DNA of 64,000 nt from positions 310,001 through 374,000 of the forward strand of contig CBDFLS010000002.1 of NCBI GenBank assembly GCA_965249185.1, written 5' to 3'. Below, piece after piece: positions 1 through 7,446 of this stretch (the stretch's first letter is position 1; each line of letters opens with the position of its first letter). This DNA is from CBDFLS01 sp965249185. GTDB lineage: Bacteria > Chloroflexota > Dehalococcoidia > Lucifugimonadales > Australimonadaceae. Under the pieces are notes generated by a model, which made no database searches, was not told where the DNA came from, and saw only the letters and a program-made list of their open reading frames with translations. Both the position numbers and the translations under genes were made by a program.

Positions 1-8
1 GAAGGCTG

Positions 9-859
9 ATGCGGTCGACCTACTCTTTGACCGTCATCAGCCTGGGAGGAGGCGTCCAGTCATCGGTCATGGCCCTCATGGCAAGCGGGGGCGCGTTCGG
101 TCAACTGCCGGACTGCGCCATCTTCGCCGCCACCCACTGGGAGTCTCCCACCATCTACACCCACCTGGACTGGCTGTCCAGGAATCTGAGCTTCCCCTTA
201 TACATCGTGGACAACGGGCGCAGCCTGCGAGAAGACGCCAAAGCCCTCACCAACCACTCCGGCAACCGGGGTTTCATCGACCTTCCCCTATACCTCAAGG
301 GACCTGCCCGTGCAGGAGTGCGGAACGGACAGGGCGACGGCATGGGACGGCGGCAGTGCACCGAGCACTACAAGATCAGGCCAGTCCGCCGGAAGATACG
401 GGAGTTGCTGGGACTCAGCAGGGGACAGCGGGTCCCTGCCGACACGACCGTCGAGCTGTGGCTGGGCATCTCCACGGATGAAGCTATCCGAATGACAACA
501 TCCCGCGATCGGTGGATACACAATCGCTACCCACTGATCGCGGTTGGGATGTCCAGAAAGGACTGCCTGGAGTGGTGGGAAGGGCGGTACGACAGGCCAC
601 TGGAGCGCTCGTCCTGCATCGGCTGCCCCTACCAGTCCCGTCAGAGGTGGGCCGAGACGAAGCGCCAGTGGCCTAAGCCGTTCGCCGAGGTGGTGGAGAC
701 TCCAACCTACGGGGCAAGCTGGCGTTCGCCAAGGAGCCCTACCTGCATCCTCGACGTGTGCCCCTTGCCCAGGCCGTCAACCTCGATGAGGCAGGGCTGC
801 GAGCTGCCCGGGACCCGGACGGCTTCGGCAATAAGTGCGAGGGTTACTGTGGCGTCTGA
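9..859 (+). pseudogene. PAPS-reductase-like PP-loop protein, frameshifted
   Basis: This is a PP-loop ATPase of the phosphoadenosine-phosphosulfate reductase superfamily, in the short form common on phages and mobile elements. The N-terminus shows the nucleotide-binding loop SLGGGVQSS, and the middle has the Cys motif SSCIGCPY. After about position 702 the open frame no longer looks like the family. The family-like C-terminus (GKLAFAKEP, then NKCEGYCGV before a TGA at 857-859) continues in another frame, so one base appears to be missing near 702. This is either a true frameshift or a sequencing error. The ATG at 9 overlaps an upstream TGA (7-9), which suggests translational coupling to a gene outside the window. 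The substrate is unknown. It is too short to be DndC. Confidence 0.7.
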
Positions 860-919
860 TGGGGCGGACAGCCCTTTGACCATGCCACGGCATTCGCGGT
901 AAAATGCCGGGTAGAGGTT

Positions 920-1025
920 GGCCCGGCGATGCGTGAACACCCCGGGCCGTGGCGCCACCTGATTGAGACAGGTGATGCGATGTGATTGTACTACTCGCAG
1001 ACCCGCTCTCGACAGGAGGCGGGTC
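920..1025 (+). other. Three consecutive hairpins between genes (possible structured leader RNA)
   Basis: Between the PP-loop gene and rec1 lie three inverted repeats in a row: GGCCCGG/CCGGGCC (920-926 and 942-948), CACCTG/CAGGTG (956-961 and 969-974), and GACCCGC/GCGGGTC (1000-1006 and 1019-1025). The last is followed by a T-rich tract. The series could be a structured 5' leader for rec1 or simply the end of the upstream transcript. I recognise no known RNA family. Confidence 0.35.
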
Positions 1026-1035
1026 CTTTTCATTT
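1000..1035 (+). terminator. Rho-independent terminator upstream of rec1
   Basis: A 7-bp stem GACCCGC/GCGGGTC (1000-1006 and 1019-1025) with a 12-base loop is followed by CTTTTCATTTT. It would end transcription from the PP-loop gene, or attenuate transcription into rec1, which starts 30 bases later. Confidence 0.6.
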
Positions 1036-1064
1036 TAGAGGGCTACGAAACAAAGGAGGCGATC

Positions 1065-2681
1065 ATGGCAGGAACCAAGACACAGCAACAGAAGGCCAAC
1101 GGTAAGAGGGCGGCCATCTACGCCCGGGTATCGGACAAGAGCCAGGCAGAAGACGACAAGACCTCCCTCTCCGAGCAGATCGGCGACATGGAAGCCCACT
1201 GCGAGGACAAGGGGATGACCGTTACCGCCCGCTACCAGGAGGTGGGCCGGGGCTGGTCCAAGAAGCGTCCCGAGTTCCAGAGGATGCTGGCGGATGCAAA
1301 GCGGGGACGCTTCGACACCATCGTCTGCTGGAAATCGGACCGGCTCAGCCGGGGGATGTACCCCGCCGCCGCCCTAATGGAGGTCATCGAGGCGTACCAC
1401 ATCAACCTGGAGGCCGTCATGGACGCCATCGACATGAAGACCTTCGGGCTCATGGCTGCCATCGGCAAGATCGAGCTTGACAATTTCCGGGAGAGGGCGT
1501 CAATGGGCAAACGGGGAACGGCCAAGCAGGGACGCATTCCCGTCAGCAACGTCCCCTACGGCTATCGCATCGGCGACGACGGCAGGCCCGTAATTGTGGA
1601 GGAGGAAGCCGAGGTCGTGCGCCGCGTCTACCGCATGTGCGTCAACGATGGGCTGGGAGCGTACCTCATTGCCCGTCAACTGAACCTTGAGGGCGTGCCC
1701 CTGGCGAAACTGGGCAAGCGGTGGTACGACGGCACCATCCATCGCATTCTGAGCAACGAGACCTATAAGGGCACCTGGTGGTACGGCAAGGCCCGCTACG
1801 TCTCCACCGAGGATGGAGTCAGGGTCTACGAGCAGCCCCAGGACGACTGGATCGGGGTGCCCTTCCCGCCCCTGGTGGACGAGGAGACCTGGGGGAGGGC
1901 CAGGGTACTGCGCAGGCAGCGCTTTACCCGAGCCAAGCGCAACACCAAGGTGTTCTACCTGTTGCAGCACCTGGTCAGGTGCACTGAATGCGGGCTGCTG
2001 ATGGGTGGCTTGGCGAATACAAAGAAGGAAGTCAAGCGCAACGGGAAGCTCTACAAGTACGAGCTCGATCCTCCCCGCAGGTACTACAGGTGCTACGGCT
2101 ATCAGCAACTCCGCCTGAAGTGCCGACAAAAGCCCATGATCCGGGCCGAGCGGCTGGAGGGGCTGGTCTGGAGCGAGGTCAAGAGGGTGCTGGATAACCC
2201 TGATCTCATCGTCGCCGGGATCGAAGCCCTGGATTCCACCGAGAATGGAGGGTTGGCCGAGGAGATTACCACAGCAGAGCGCGATCTTCACAAGGTCCAG
2301 CTCGAAGAGGAGAGGCTCATCAGGCTGTTCGTGTCAGGGAAGATCACCGAGGACCAGCTCGACCATCAGCGCAGGTACATCACCGAGCGGCTCGAGAATC
2401 TCAGGGCGAGGCTGGACGACTACCGCGATCGGGAGACGGCTGAGAACGAGAAGCGGCTGGCGATGGAGCACGTCGTCCAGTGGGTCAGCAGGATTGGGGA
2501 TGGCCTGGACGATCTGCCCGACGAGGGACGCCGGGAGGTGTTGCGGCTCCTACTCGACGGGGTGACCATCGACGGGGAGAACAACCTGAATCTCACGCTG
2601 GCCATCCCAACTGGAGATTTTGTCTCGATTGAAACACCGATATCAAGTTCTCGCTGTAGAACTCGTCCACGCTCTCGATGA
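1065..2681 (+). CDS. Large serine recombinase (rec1), C-terminus replaced at an integration junction
   Basis: This is a site-specific DNA recombinase of the large serine family. The start at 1065 is chosen because AAAGGAGG lies just upstream and the protein then begins close to the catalytic domain: AAIYARVSD carries the nucleophilic Ser and WKSDRLSRG the conserved Arg residues. A recombinase domain follows, then a zinc ribbon (CTECG, with later Cys residues), a coiled-coil stretch rich in Glu/Arg/Leu, and a C-terminal beta tail. The present stop at 2681 comes from foreign sequence. After codon 527 the last residues are read from the inserted DNA, in antisense to recB. The original 3' end, from CAAG, is found at 33,159-33,246 in the same frame and would give 556 residues instead of 538. 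Only the extreme tail is changed, so the enzyme may still be active. Confidence 0.88.
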   Translation: MAGTKTQQQKANGKRAAIYARVSDKSQAEDDKTSLSEQIGDMEAHCEDKGMTVTARYQEVGRGWSKKRPEFQRMLADAKRGRFDTIVCWKSDRLSRGMYPAAALMEVIEAYHINLEAVMDAIDMKTFGLMAAIGKIELDNFRERASMGKRGTAKQGRIPVSNVPYGYRIGDDGRPVIVEEEAEVVRRVYRMCVNDGLGAYLIARQLNLEGVPLAKLGKRWYDGTIHRILSNETYKGTWWYGKARYVSTEDGVRVYEQPQDDWIGVPFPPLVDEETWGRARVLRRQRFTRAKRNTKVFYLLQHLVRCTECGLLMGGLANTKKEVKRNGKLYKYELDPPRRYYRCYGYQQLRLKCRQKPMIRAERLEGLVWSEVKRVLDNPDLIVAGIEALDSTENGGLAEEITTAERDLHKVQLEEERLIRLFVSGKITEDQLDHQRRYITERLENLRARLDDYRDRETAENEKRLAMEHVVQWVSRIGDGLDDLPDEGRREVLRLLLDGVTIDGENNLNLTLAIPTGDFVSIETPISSSRCRTRPRSR

Positions 2682-3066
2682 TGGCCTCCATGAGCTTGCC
2701 GGTGGGAGAGTCGTCTGCGTGCTCGGTGATGGAGACTACTCTGATGCCTCGTTTCCTGAGCATCGACTTGAAGGCCACGGCGTGCTCCCGCTTGCGGGTG
2801 AACCGGGAGAACTTCCAGACCAATATCTCCTTGAACGGGGCCTCGGGCTTGGCAGCCTCGTCAATCATCTTGCTGAACTGGGGCCGGTCGGCGATGCGCC
2901 CGCTCTCCGCCTCGTCGATGTATTCGCGGGCGACGTGGTATCCGTTCTTCTCGGCGTAGTCCCTGAGCGCCCGCAGCTGAGCGGCTACGGACAGGTCCAC
3001 GTCCTGCCTGTCGCTCGACACCCTGGCGTAGAGGGCCGCCGGTATCAGATCGAGTCGGTTGTTCAT
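2593..3066 (-). pseudogene. N-terminal half of a split serine recombinase (recB-N)
   Basis: This is the catalytic domain of a large serine recombinase: AALYARVSSDRQ with the nucleophilic Ser, then VWKFSRFTRKREH. It is closely similar to the intact rec2 (13,515-15,191) as far as EFYSENL. At 2647 similarity stops, and the frame runs on into rec1 DNA (antisense) to a stop at 2593. The missing part (LAQEVVRGMREA onward) begins exactly at 33,157 on the same strand. Joining the halves through CAAG gives a continuous 545-residue protein. The start follows GGAGGAGAGA, and the ATG overlaps the stop of the RHH gene. Expressed alone, the fragment would hold a catalytic domain without the DNA-binding region. 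Confidence 0.88.
2631..2665. other. Left integration junction (att site), core CAAG at 2644-2647
   Basis: Left of the core the sequence belongs to rec1. Right of it, it matches the serine recombinase gene rec2 at about 14,761-14,800 in reverse orientation (TTCTC then CTGTAGAA). The core CAAG is shared with the right junction at 33,155-33,158. The reconstructed site in rec1 has arms GAAACACCGATAT and ATACCGATTATCC around CAAG. These form an imperfect dyad (8 of 13 positions match), as expected for a serine integrase site. Confidence 0.7.
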
Positions 3067-3296
3067 CATTCTCTCCTCCCTGTCTCATCCTGCTCTGTAG
3101 TCGTGCGGGAGCTCAGCCGTTCCAGCCGCTCCCGTCTGCGCCACTCCCTCTCCTCCATGTAAAGGCGGATGGCCTCCCGGAGCAACTCGCTCACGGTGCG
3201 CTCCTCCTCCTTCACCACCTGACGGAGTTGTTCGGCCATCGGTGGTGGGAGGGAGAAGGTGATGGTCTCGGTGTTCCTCGATAGTTTGGGGGACAT
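3066..3296 (-). CDS. Ribbon-helix-helix (CopG/Arc-type) regulator, module 1
   Basis: This is a small DNA-binding protein of 76 residues. The N-terminal strand TITFSLPPPM and the helices EQLRQVVKEEERTVSELLREAIRLY form a ribbon-helix-helix fold, followed by a basic Arg/Glu-rich tail (EWRRRERLERL). The ATG at 3296 follows a purine-rich stretch; an ATG at 3311 is also possible. Its stop overlaps the ATGATG of recB, so the two are translationally coupled, and it probably represses its own operon through the inverted repeat at 3321-3345. A paralogue with the same layout lies at 15,188-15,415. An antitoxin role is less likely because the partner is a recombinase. Confidence 0.8.
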   Translation of the reverse strand: MSPKLSRNTETITFSLPPPMAEQLRQVVKEEERTVSELLREAIRLYMEEREWRRRERLERLSSRTTTEQDETGRRE

Positions 3297-3316
3297 GTAG
3301 GCTCTCTCCATCCGTC

Positions 3317-3345
3317 ATTATAGCACTGTGTCTTACTAAATGCTA
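3317..3345 (-). promoter_or_regulatory. Promoter and operator of the RHH-recB operon
   Basis: On the minus strand a TATAAT (3317-3322) precedes the RHH gene. It overlaps an inverted repeat with arms TAGCACTG (3321-3328) and AAATGCTA (3338-3345) around the 9-base spacer TGTCTTACT. The same spacer, arm length and position occur in front of the second RHH gene (15,435-15,459) although the arms have diverged. This suggests a conserved binding site, probably for the RHH protein itself. Confidence 0.6.
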
Positions 3346-3399
3346 TCACAGCACCAGCCTTCAACCCCTTCCAGCCGGGAAATCGGCTCGGGTCTGGAC

Positions 3400-3745
3400 G
3401 CTGCAACAATTGTCACGTTTCGACCTGTTGGGGGCTGACACCGTAGGTGTAAGAATGCCCTTTTGTCCCCCTACAGGAAGTCGTAGCAACGGACTGAGGC
3501 CGGTAATGCCACATGCTCCTGTGACCTTCGGGGCGATGTTCGTCAATGACCTGGGTGAGGCGTGTGTCGCTACGAGCCAAGGCTGAAGTGCAATGGAGAG
3601 GTGAGGTGGACTGGGCCTCTCCTGACGTGTCAGTTCTGCACCATATTGCAGTTGGGAGGGCGTAAGGCGCAGGAGCGGTTGCAGGTGGGCGGACAATGGT
3701 CCCAGCAGCCATGCTGGGACACCCCCTACAGGAAGTGGTCGGAAC
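3400..3745. other. Conserved non-coding block, candidate replication or transfer origin, module 1
   Basis: This block lies between the RHH operon and the replication-relaxation-like gene and recurs at 15,524-15,870. From the first base to the hairpin both copies are exactly 299 bases long. My hand alignment gives about 53 substitutions, no indels, and no excess at any codon position of the open frame (about 20, 19 and 14), so it does not behave like a gene. The ends are almost identical while the middle varies. A 15-base direct repeat CCCCCTACAGGAAGT occurs at 3467-3481 and 3722-3736, and a perfect hairpin lies at 3699-3720. An origin or a structured RNA are the leading ideas. Confidence 0.5.
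3699..3720. repeat. Perfect 9-bp hairpin with GCCA loop
   Basis: The sequence is GTCCCAGCA, loop GCCA, TGCTGGGAC, immediately followed by a direct repeat unit (3722-3736). It is identical in the second module at 15,823-15,844. There is no T-tract, so it is not an obvious terminator. Confidence 0.85.
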
Positions 3746-3758
3746 GGCGTAGTGGACA

Positions 3759-5771
3759 TTATGCCACCGAGTCCAGGAACGACAGAGGCCTTCTGTCGAG
3801 GGAGTGCGGGGGCGGAAATATCCATGAATCCCCCAGGATGCCCCGTTTCCCAAGGGTCTTAGCGTTGGAGGTGATGATGGGGACCCCCTCCACCGTGTCG
3901 GCGACATCCAGAAAGGCCTTCTCGTTGTCTGTGGACTCGAAGACGAAGAGCAACCGGGGCAGGCGTCCCTCGTGGTCTCGCTCAGCCCACCCGCCGTCGA
4001 AGTAGCGTTGGTAGGACTTCAGCCGGGCACGGGCGCGCTTCGGAGTCGTGGCCCGGCGCTCGAACTCCAGCAGGTACGGACGCCACCGGCCTTCGTACTC
4101 CAGGGTGAAGGAGGCGTCGGGATGAATGACGTAGGTGGTCCAGTCGTAGCGGTAGCCGATGCTGGAGCGTGACGTGGGCAGCAGATCCCACAAATCGTGG
4201 TCGGGAGAACGGGCGATCTCGGCGGACAGGGCTGCGGCGAAGTCGATGACGCCGGCGTGGTGCCGCAGCTGGGAGGCCAGGGCACGCACCGCGGTCCCAG
4301 CGTAGATGTCGGCGTTCAGGTACAGAGGCTCGACGCTCCACCGGTCGAGGGTTAGTCCAACGGCGGTCCGGTCCCTGCGGGCCAGGTACGTCAGCCCCTC
4401 GTCGGTGAGCATGTGCAGGGGCTCGTCAGCTCGAACGAGGCTGTGTTGGGTCAGGGAGCGGAGCACCTGGTTCACCCGGCGCAGGGTGACGCCTCCCATC
4501 AGTCCTGCCAGCTGTTCACGGGTGGACAGGGGCCAGGCGGCCAGCATATCGAGGGTGTCCTTCTCGGCGCGGGTCAGCTGCACCGAGAGGGCAGGCGTGA
4601 TCTGCTCGGTAGGCTCCGGCATGGAGGCCTGTACGCCGGAGGGGTACAGAGTCTTGGGCCTCGGCTTGGGTCGGTCCCGGAGTAAGGAGTAGGAAGTGTC
4701 CAGCAGGCGCTCCGCCCACGCCAGGATGCCCGCCAGGGATGCGTCGGCGTCTATGCGAACAGCCTCGCCCACGCCGCTCCCGCACTGCTGCCAGACGACT
4801 CCCGTGTGGTCTCCGGCCAGAAGCTCCCCCTCCGTCGTCACGAATGTCCTGCGGTGCTCCGACGGGTCGCCCAGGGAGCGGATGGCCCTGCGGGTGGCCT
4901 GGTCTGCGTGGGTCAGCACGAGGGTGATGAACGGCGTGTCGCTGCTGTCCAGCCGCTCAATGCTCCTGAGGCGGTAGCGGAGTCTGGATGTGGGCAACGT
5001 CGGACCCTGGCGAAGCAGGCCGATGGAGCGGCCCCCGGACAAGGTGAGCAGCATGTCATAGGGACCGTTGCGATAGTGGTCCACCCGCACCTGACCGTTG
5101 TGCGGATCGGCGTCGGCGACCATGGCGGCGACGCGGTAGAGCACGGCCACGGCGTCCAGCCGTTCAGTCAGCAGCCGGAACCACTGCTTCGACACCGGGT
5201 AGGCCCGCAGCATGTGCGCCCGGCCCTCGGTGGCCGCTCCTGCGGCGGTGACGCCCTTCTCCGTGGGGAAGTACCGGCGCTGCGGACGAGTGCCCAGGAC
5301 GCTCAGGTGGTAGGGCATGGAGTCCACGAGGCCCCGCTCGGAGAGCTTCCCCAGCCTCTCGCGGAGCGTGGAGGCCGGAATGCGTCCGAAGCGGGACAGT
5401 TCCTCCACGGTGGCCAGGGGTGTGGCGCACAGCAGCAGGAGCGCCTCCTCGAGACCCTGGCGCAGGTGACGCAGCGCAGGATCGGGCCGCAGGCCCTCCA
5501 GGTCGATGATGAGCTCGAACGTGGCCGCCTCGATCGCCGCTATGTTCCCGCCGACGTTGTTCAGGACGGCTGCGGGCACGGCGCGCCCCACGTGGCCCCG
5601 TTCGACGAAGCGCCAGAGGGTGTGGCGGGACACGCCGAGATCCTCGGCTGTCTTGCGCCGTCCATGCAGCCACGCGTAGGCGCGTACGTAGTCCCAGACC
5701 GCCCTCTTGAGGTCCGGCCCGGCCTGTGTCGTGGCGTTCGACGTGCGCCTTCGTGGCTTCGTGACAATCAA
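3759..5771 (-). CDS. Replication-relaxation-like winged-helix protein, module 1
   Basis: This 670-residue cytoplasmic protein is probably the replication or maintenance protein of the element. The N-terminus has a helix-turn-helix (GRRKTAEDLGVSRHTLWRF, about residues 38-56). A winged-helix region follows (about 115-175: TVEELSRFGRIPASTLRERL, then RRYFPTEKG), then a central region without motifs I know. A second winged helix (about 415-475, STREQLAGLMG) leads into a domain resembling replication-relaxation proteins (PF13814), with HPDASFTLEY and YLLEFERRATTPKRARARLKSYQ. The last part has a nuclease-like alpha/beta look, with Asp and Glu at suitable spacing. The start is TTG after GGGAGCAG; the paralogue at 15,900-17,912 has the same TTG and a matching site (AGGAGCAG). 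The family name is inferred from pattern; the biochemical role is unproven. Confidence 0.65.
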   Translation of the reverse strand: MIVTKPRRRTSNATTQAGPDLKRAVWDYVRAYAWLHGRRKTAEDLGVSRHTLWRFVERGHVGRAVPAAVLNNVGGNIAAIEAATFELIIDLEGLRPDPALRHLRQGLEEALLLLCATPLATVEELSRFGRIPASTLRERLGKLSERGLVDSMPYHLSVLGTRPQRRYFPTEKGVTAAGAATEGRAHMLRAYPVSKQWFRLLTERLDAVAVLYRVAAMVADADPHNGQVRVDHYRNGPYDMLLTLSGGRSIGLLRQGPTLPTSRLRYRLRSIERLDSSDTPFITLVLTHADQATRRAIRSLGDPSEHRRTFVTTEGELLAGDHTGVVWQQCGSGVGEAVRIDADASLAGILAWAERLLDTSYSLLRDRPKPRPKTLYPSGVQASMPEPTEQITPALSVQLTRAEKDTLDMLAAWPLSTREQLAGLMGGVTLRRVNQVLRSLTQHSLVRADEPLHMLTDEGLTYLARRDRTAVGLTLDRWSVEPLYLNADIYAGTAVRALASQLRHHAGVIDFAAALSAEIARSPDHDLWDLLPTSRSSIGYRYDWTTYVIHPDASFTLEYEGRWRPYLLEFERRATTPKRARARLKSYQRYFDGGWAERDHEGRLPRLLFVFESTDNEKAFLDVADTVEGVPIITSNAKTLGKRGILGDSWIFPPPHSLDRRPLSFLDSVA

Positions 5772-6163
5772 TCGACTGCTCCCGTCGGCATTGGCTCAAC
5801 ATCCCATTGTGGACGGGAAATTCATCGAACATAATCCCTTGCAAGCCCTTGTATACGAGAGGGTTTTGTGGTAGAGACGAACGCTCCCCTGACGAAGTTC
5901 CGCAGCACCCGCGGATGCTGTTCTCGTGGGCCGCTTTTCACGGCCAAGGAGTTGGTGAGATTCATGGGCCGCATCCTCAAGCCCCGATCCACCAGCCTCT
6001 GGATGTTCAAAGGGGAGCCCGCCAGTGCGCAGGTACAGAAGGCCGGGCCGGTCGGCGCAGAGGCGTTAGGCCATCGCACTCAAATAGATTTGCAGGATAT
6101 TGAATATATTTCTGTGTATGCCCTATAATTCCTGGTGTGGGACTTTCGCAGAAGGAGCGAATC
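5772..6163. other. Intergenic region with unassigned reading frame
   Basis: It holds the upstream region of the replication-relaxation-like gene. A stretch around 5830-5870 matches the region upstream of the paralogue near 17,970-18,010 (both contain CTTGCAAGCCCTTGTATACGA), so this is probably a shared promoter. A minus-strand open frame (5822-6079, with RPMNLTNSLAVKSGPREQHP) may be a gene remnant, but I do not recognise it. An AT-rich stretch before 6164 is a likely promoter for the toxin-antitoxin pair. Confidence 0.4.
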
Positions 6164-6466
6164 ATGGAAGTCAAGAAGAAGAGACTCACCTTGGATTTGG
6201 AGCCAACCTTTCAGCGCAGGCTAAAGGTGGTCGCCGCAATCAAGGGAGTGACCATGCGCCAGTACTGTTATACGGCCATAGATAGGGAATTGGCGAACGA
6301 CGAGAGACAGGGCATTGCGAGTCCTGTATCCAGTTGGTCTGACGCCGAACGGTTTGAGGAACTCCAGAAGAAGTACTTTGGGGACAGGGTGCTCCCTAGC
6401 AGCGGCGCCGCGTTCATACGGGAAGCCCGGGAGGCTAGGGACGCCCAACTAGAAGGACTAAAGTGA
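6164..6466 (+). CDS. Antitoxin-like protein of a VapBC-type pair
   Basis: This 100-residue protein starts at the ATG after AGAAGGAGCG. The N-terminus VKKKRLTLDLEPTFQRRLKVVAAIKGVTMRQYCYTAI reads as a ribbon-helix-helix domain, as in many antitoxins that bind their own promoter. The charged C-terminus would wrap the toxin. Its TGA overlaps the GTG of the PIN gene, typical of antitoxin-toxin coupling. The exact antitoxin family is not certain. Confidence 0.75.
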   Translation: MEVKKKRLTLDLEPTFQRRLKVVAAIKGVTMRQYCYTAIDRELANDERQGIASPVSSWSDAERFEELQKKYFGDRVLPSSGAAFIREAREARDAQLEGLK

Positions 6467-6906
6467 GCGGCTTCGTAGTTGTAGACGCCAGCCTGGCCTT
6501 CAAGTGGCTGGTGAGGGAGGAGCACACCGACAAGGCCTTGGCGATTCTCCGGGAGTGGCATAGCGAGGAGGTTACGCCGGCCGCTCCCCACCTATTGCCG
6601 TTCGAGGTATCAAACGCGCTCCACAAGAGAATAACTCGAGGTGAGTTGAGCGTCGAGGGAGCAGTCGACCTTATCGGAAACCTGCTCACCTCCCAGGTCG
6701 AGTTGCATCAGCCGTGGAATCTCTGCGGAAAGGCGTTGGAGATAGCGAGTAGATTTGGTCAGGCTGCCGCCTACGATGCCCACTACCTGGCGCTTGCTGA
6801 GAGTCTCGGTTGCGAGCTGTGGACCGCCGACGAGAAGTTCCATCGGACTATAGGTCAGGAGATGGGGCACGTGCGGTGGATAGGAGAGTTCGACGTTCAG
6901 GAATAG
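6463..6906 (+). CDS. PIN-domain toxin (VapC-like ribonuclease)
   Basis: This 147-residue PIN-domain protein is a predicted Mg-dependent RNase held in check by the preceding antitoxin. The acidic residues of the family are all visible: Asp in VVVDASLAFKW (about residue 8), Glu in PFEVSNAL (about 47), Asp in AAYDAHYLALAE (about 103), and Asp in WTADEKF (about 121). The start is GTG overlapping the antitoxin stop. Target RNA is unknown. A fragment of a related toxin follows at 7065-7183. Confidence 0.85.
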   Translation: MSGFVVVDASLAFKWLVREEHTDKALAILREWHSEEVTPAAPHLLPFEVSNALHKRITRGELSVEGAVDLIGNLLTSQVELHQPWNLCGKALEIASRFGQAAAYDAHYLALAESLGCELWTADEKFHRTIGQEMGHVRWIGEFDVQE

Positions 6907-7064
6907 TGGAAGGACCTAACTGTCCTCAGTCGCCTTCTCGGATAACCTGGAATCTCAATCTACATAGAGCAACCACAACATGGTCAACACAATCCTAGAT
7001 TCATCCGGTGCCGATGCTGAGGGCATCCATGGAAGGGAGGCCTGGTTACGGTCCCAGCGCCCTC

Positions 7065-7183
7065 CAGTAGAGGCCCTTGAGTGCGATCTATGGACTGCCG
7101 ATGAGCGGTTCTACCGTGCTGCGAGCCCTGTCGCCCACAATGTGCACTGGCTTGACGAGTTCGTAGCTTCTGATAAGGAATGA
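7065..7183 (+). pseudogene. PIN-domain toxin remnant
   Basis: The C-terminal 35-40 residues of a second PIN protein are visible (ECDLWTADERFYRAA, then HNVHWLDEF). They align with the end of the toxin just upstream (CELWTADEKFHRTI, then HVRWIGEF). No N-terminal part or catalytic Asp/Glu cluster precedes it, so this is probably a decayed tandem copy. An open frame from 6980 includes unrelated sequence before the match. Confidence 0.7.
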
Positions 7184-7446
7184 GAGCAGTTATGACAATA
7201 ATGTGCGACAACCTGTCTTCAGGTGCTGCTGGCCTGATCCAATCATGGGGCAGCTTTTCCCCTCACGGTGGCCGCAGGGTAGGTACGGCGACTGGCTCAC
7301 CCTGCCGGGTCTGCGTTCTCCGAGACTACGGAACGGGAGGGTACTAGTGAACAAATTCCGATATCCTTCACCCCTCCCCCCCTGAGATGGCGGGAACAGT
7401 GTTCCGTACTTGGCTCGGGAACATTTTCCGTCTCGGGATGCCGCCC
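7184..7446. other. Intergenic region
   Basis: No gene is seen. It should carry the promoter of the following surface protein gene, but I could not pick a clear -35/-10 pair. A C-rich tract lies just before 7387. Confidence 0.4.

Noticed and set aside
9..859. Assignment as DndC of a phosphorothioation system
   Set aside because: The protein is much shorter than DndC, and no other dnd genes are visible at the edge.
3413..3907. Minus-strand open frame over the conserved non-coding block (and its counterpart at 15,537-15,836)
   Set aside because: The last 99 codons are open in both copies without indels, but the differences are not concentrated at third positions and a second frame is open too. 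No ribosome binding site was seen, so I treat it as non-coding.
4806..5834. A 342-codon plus-strand frame, with a similar one at 16,566-17,558
   Set aside because: Both are antisense to the replication-relaxation-like genes. They persist only because the two genes are paralogous.
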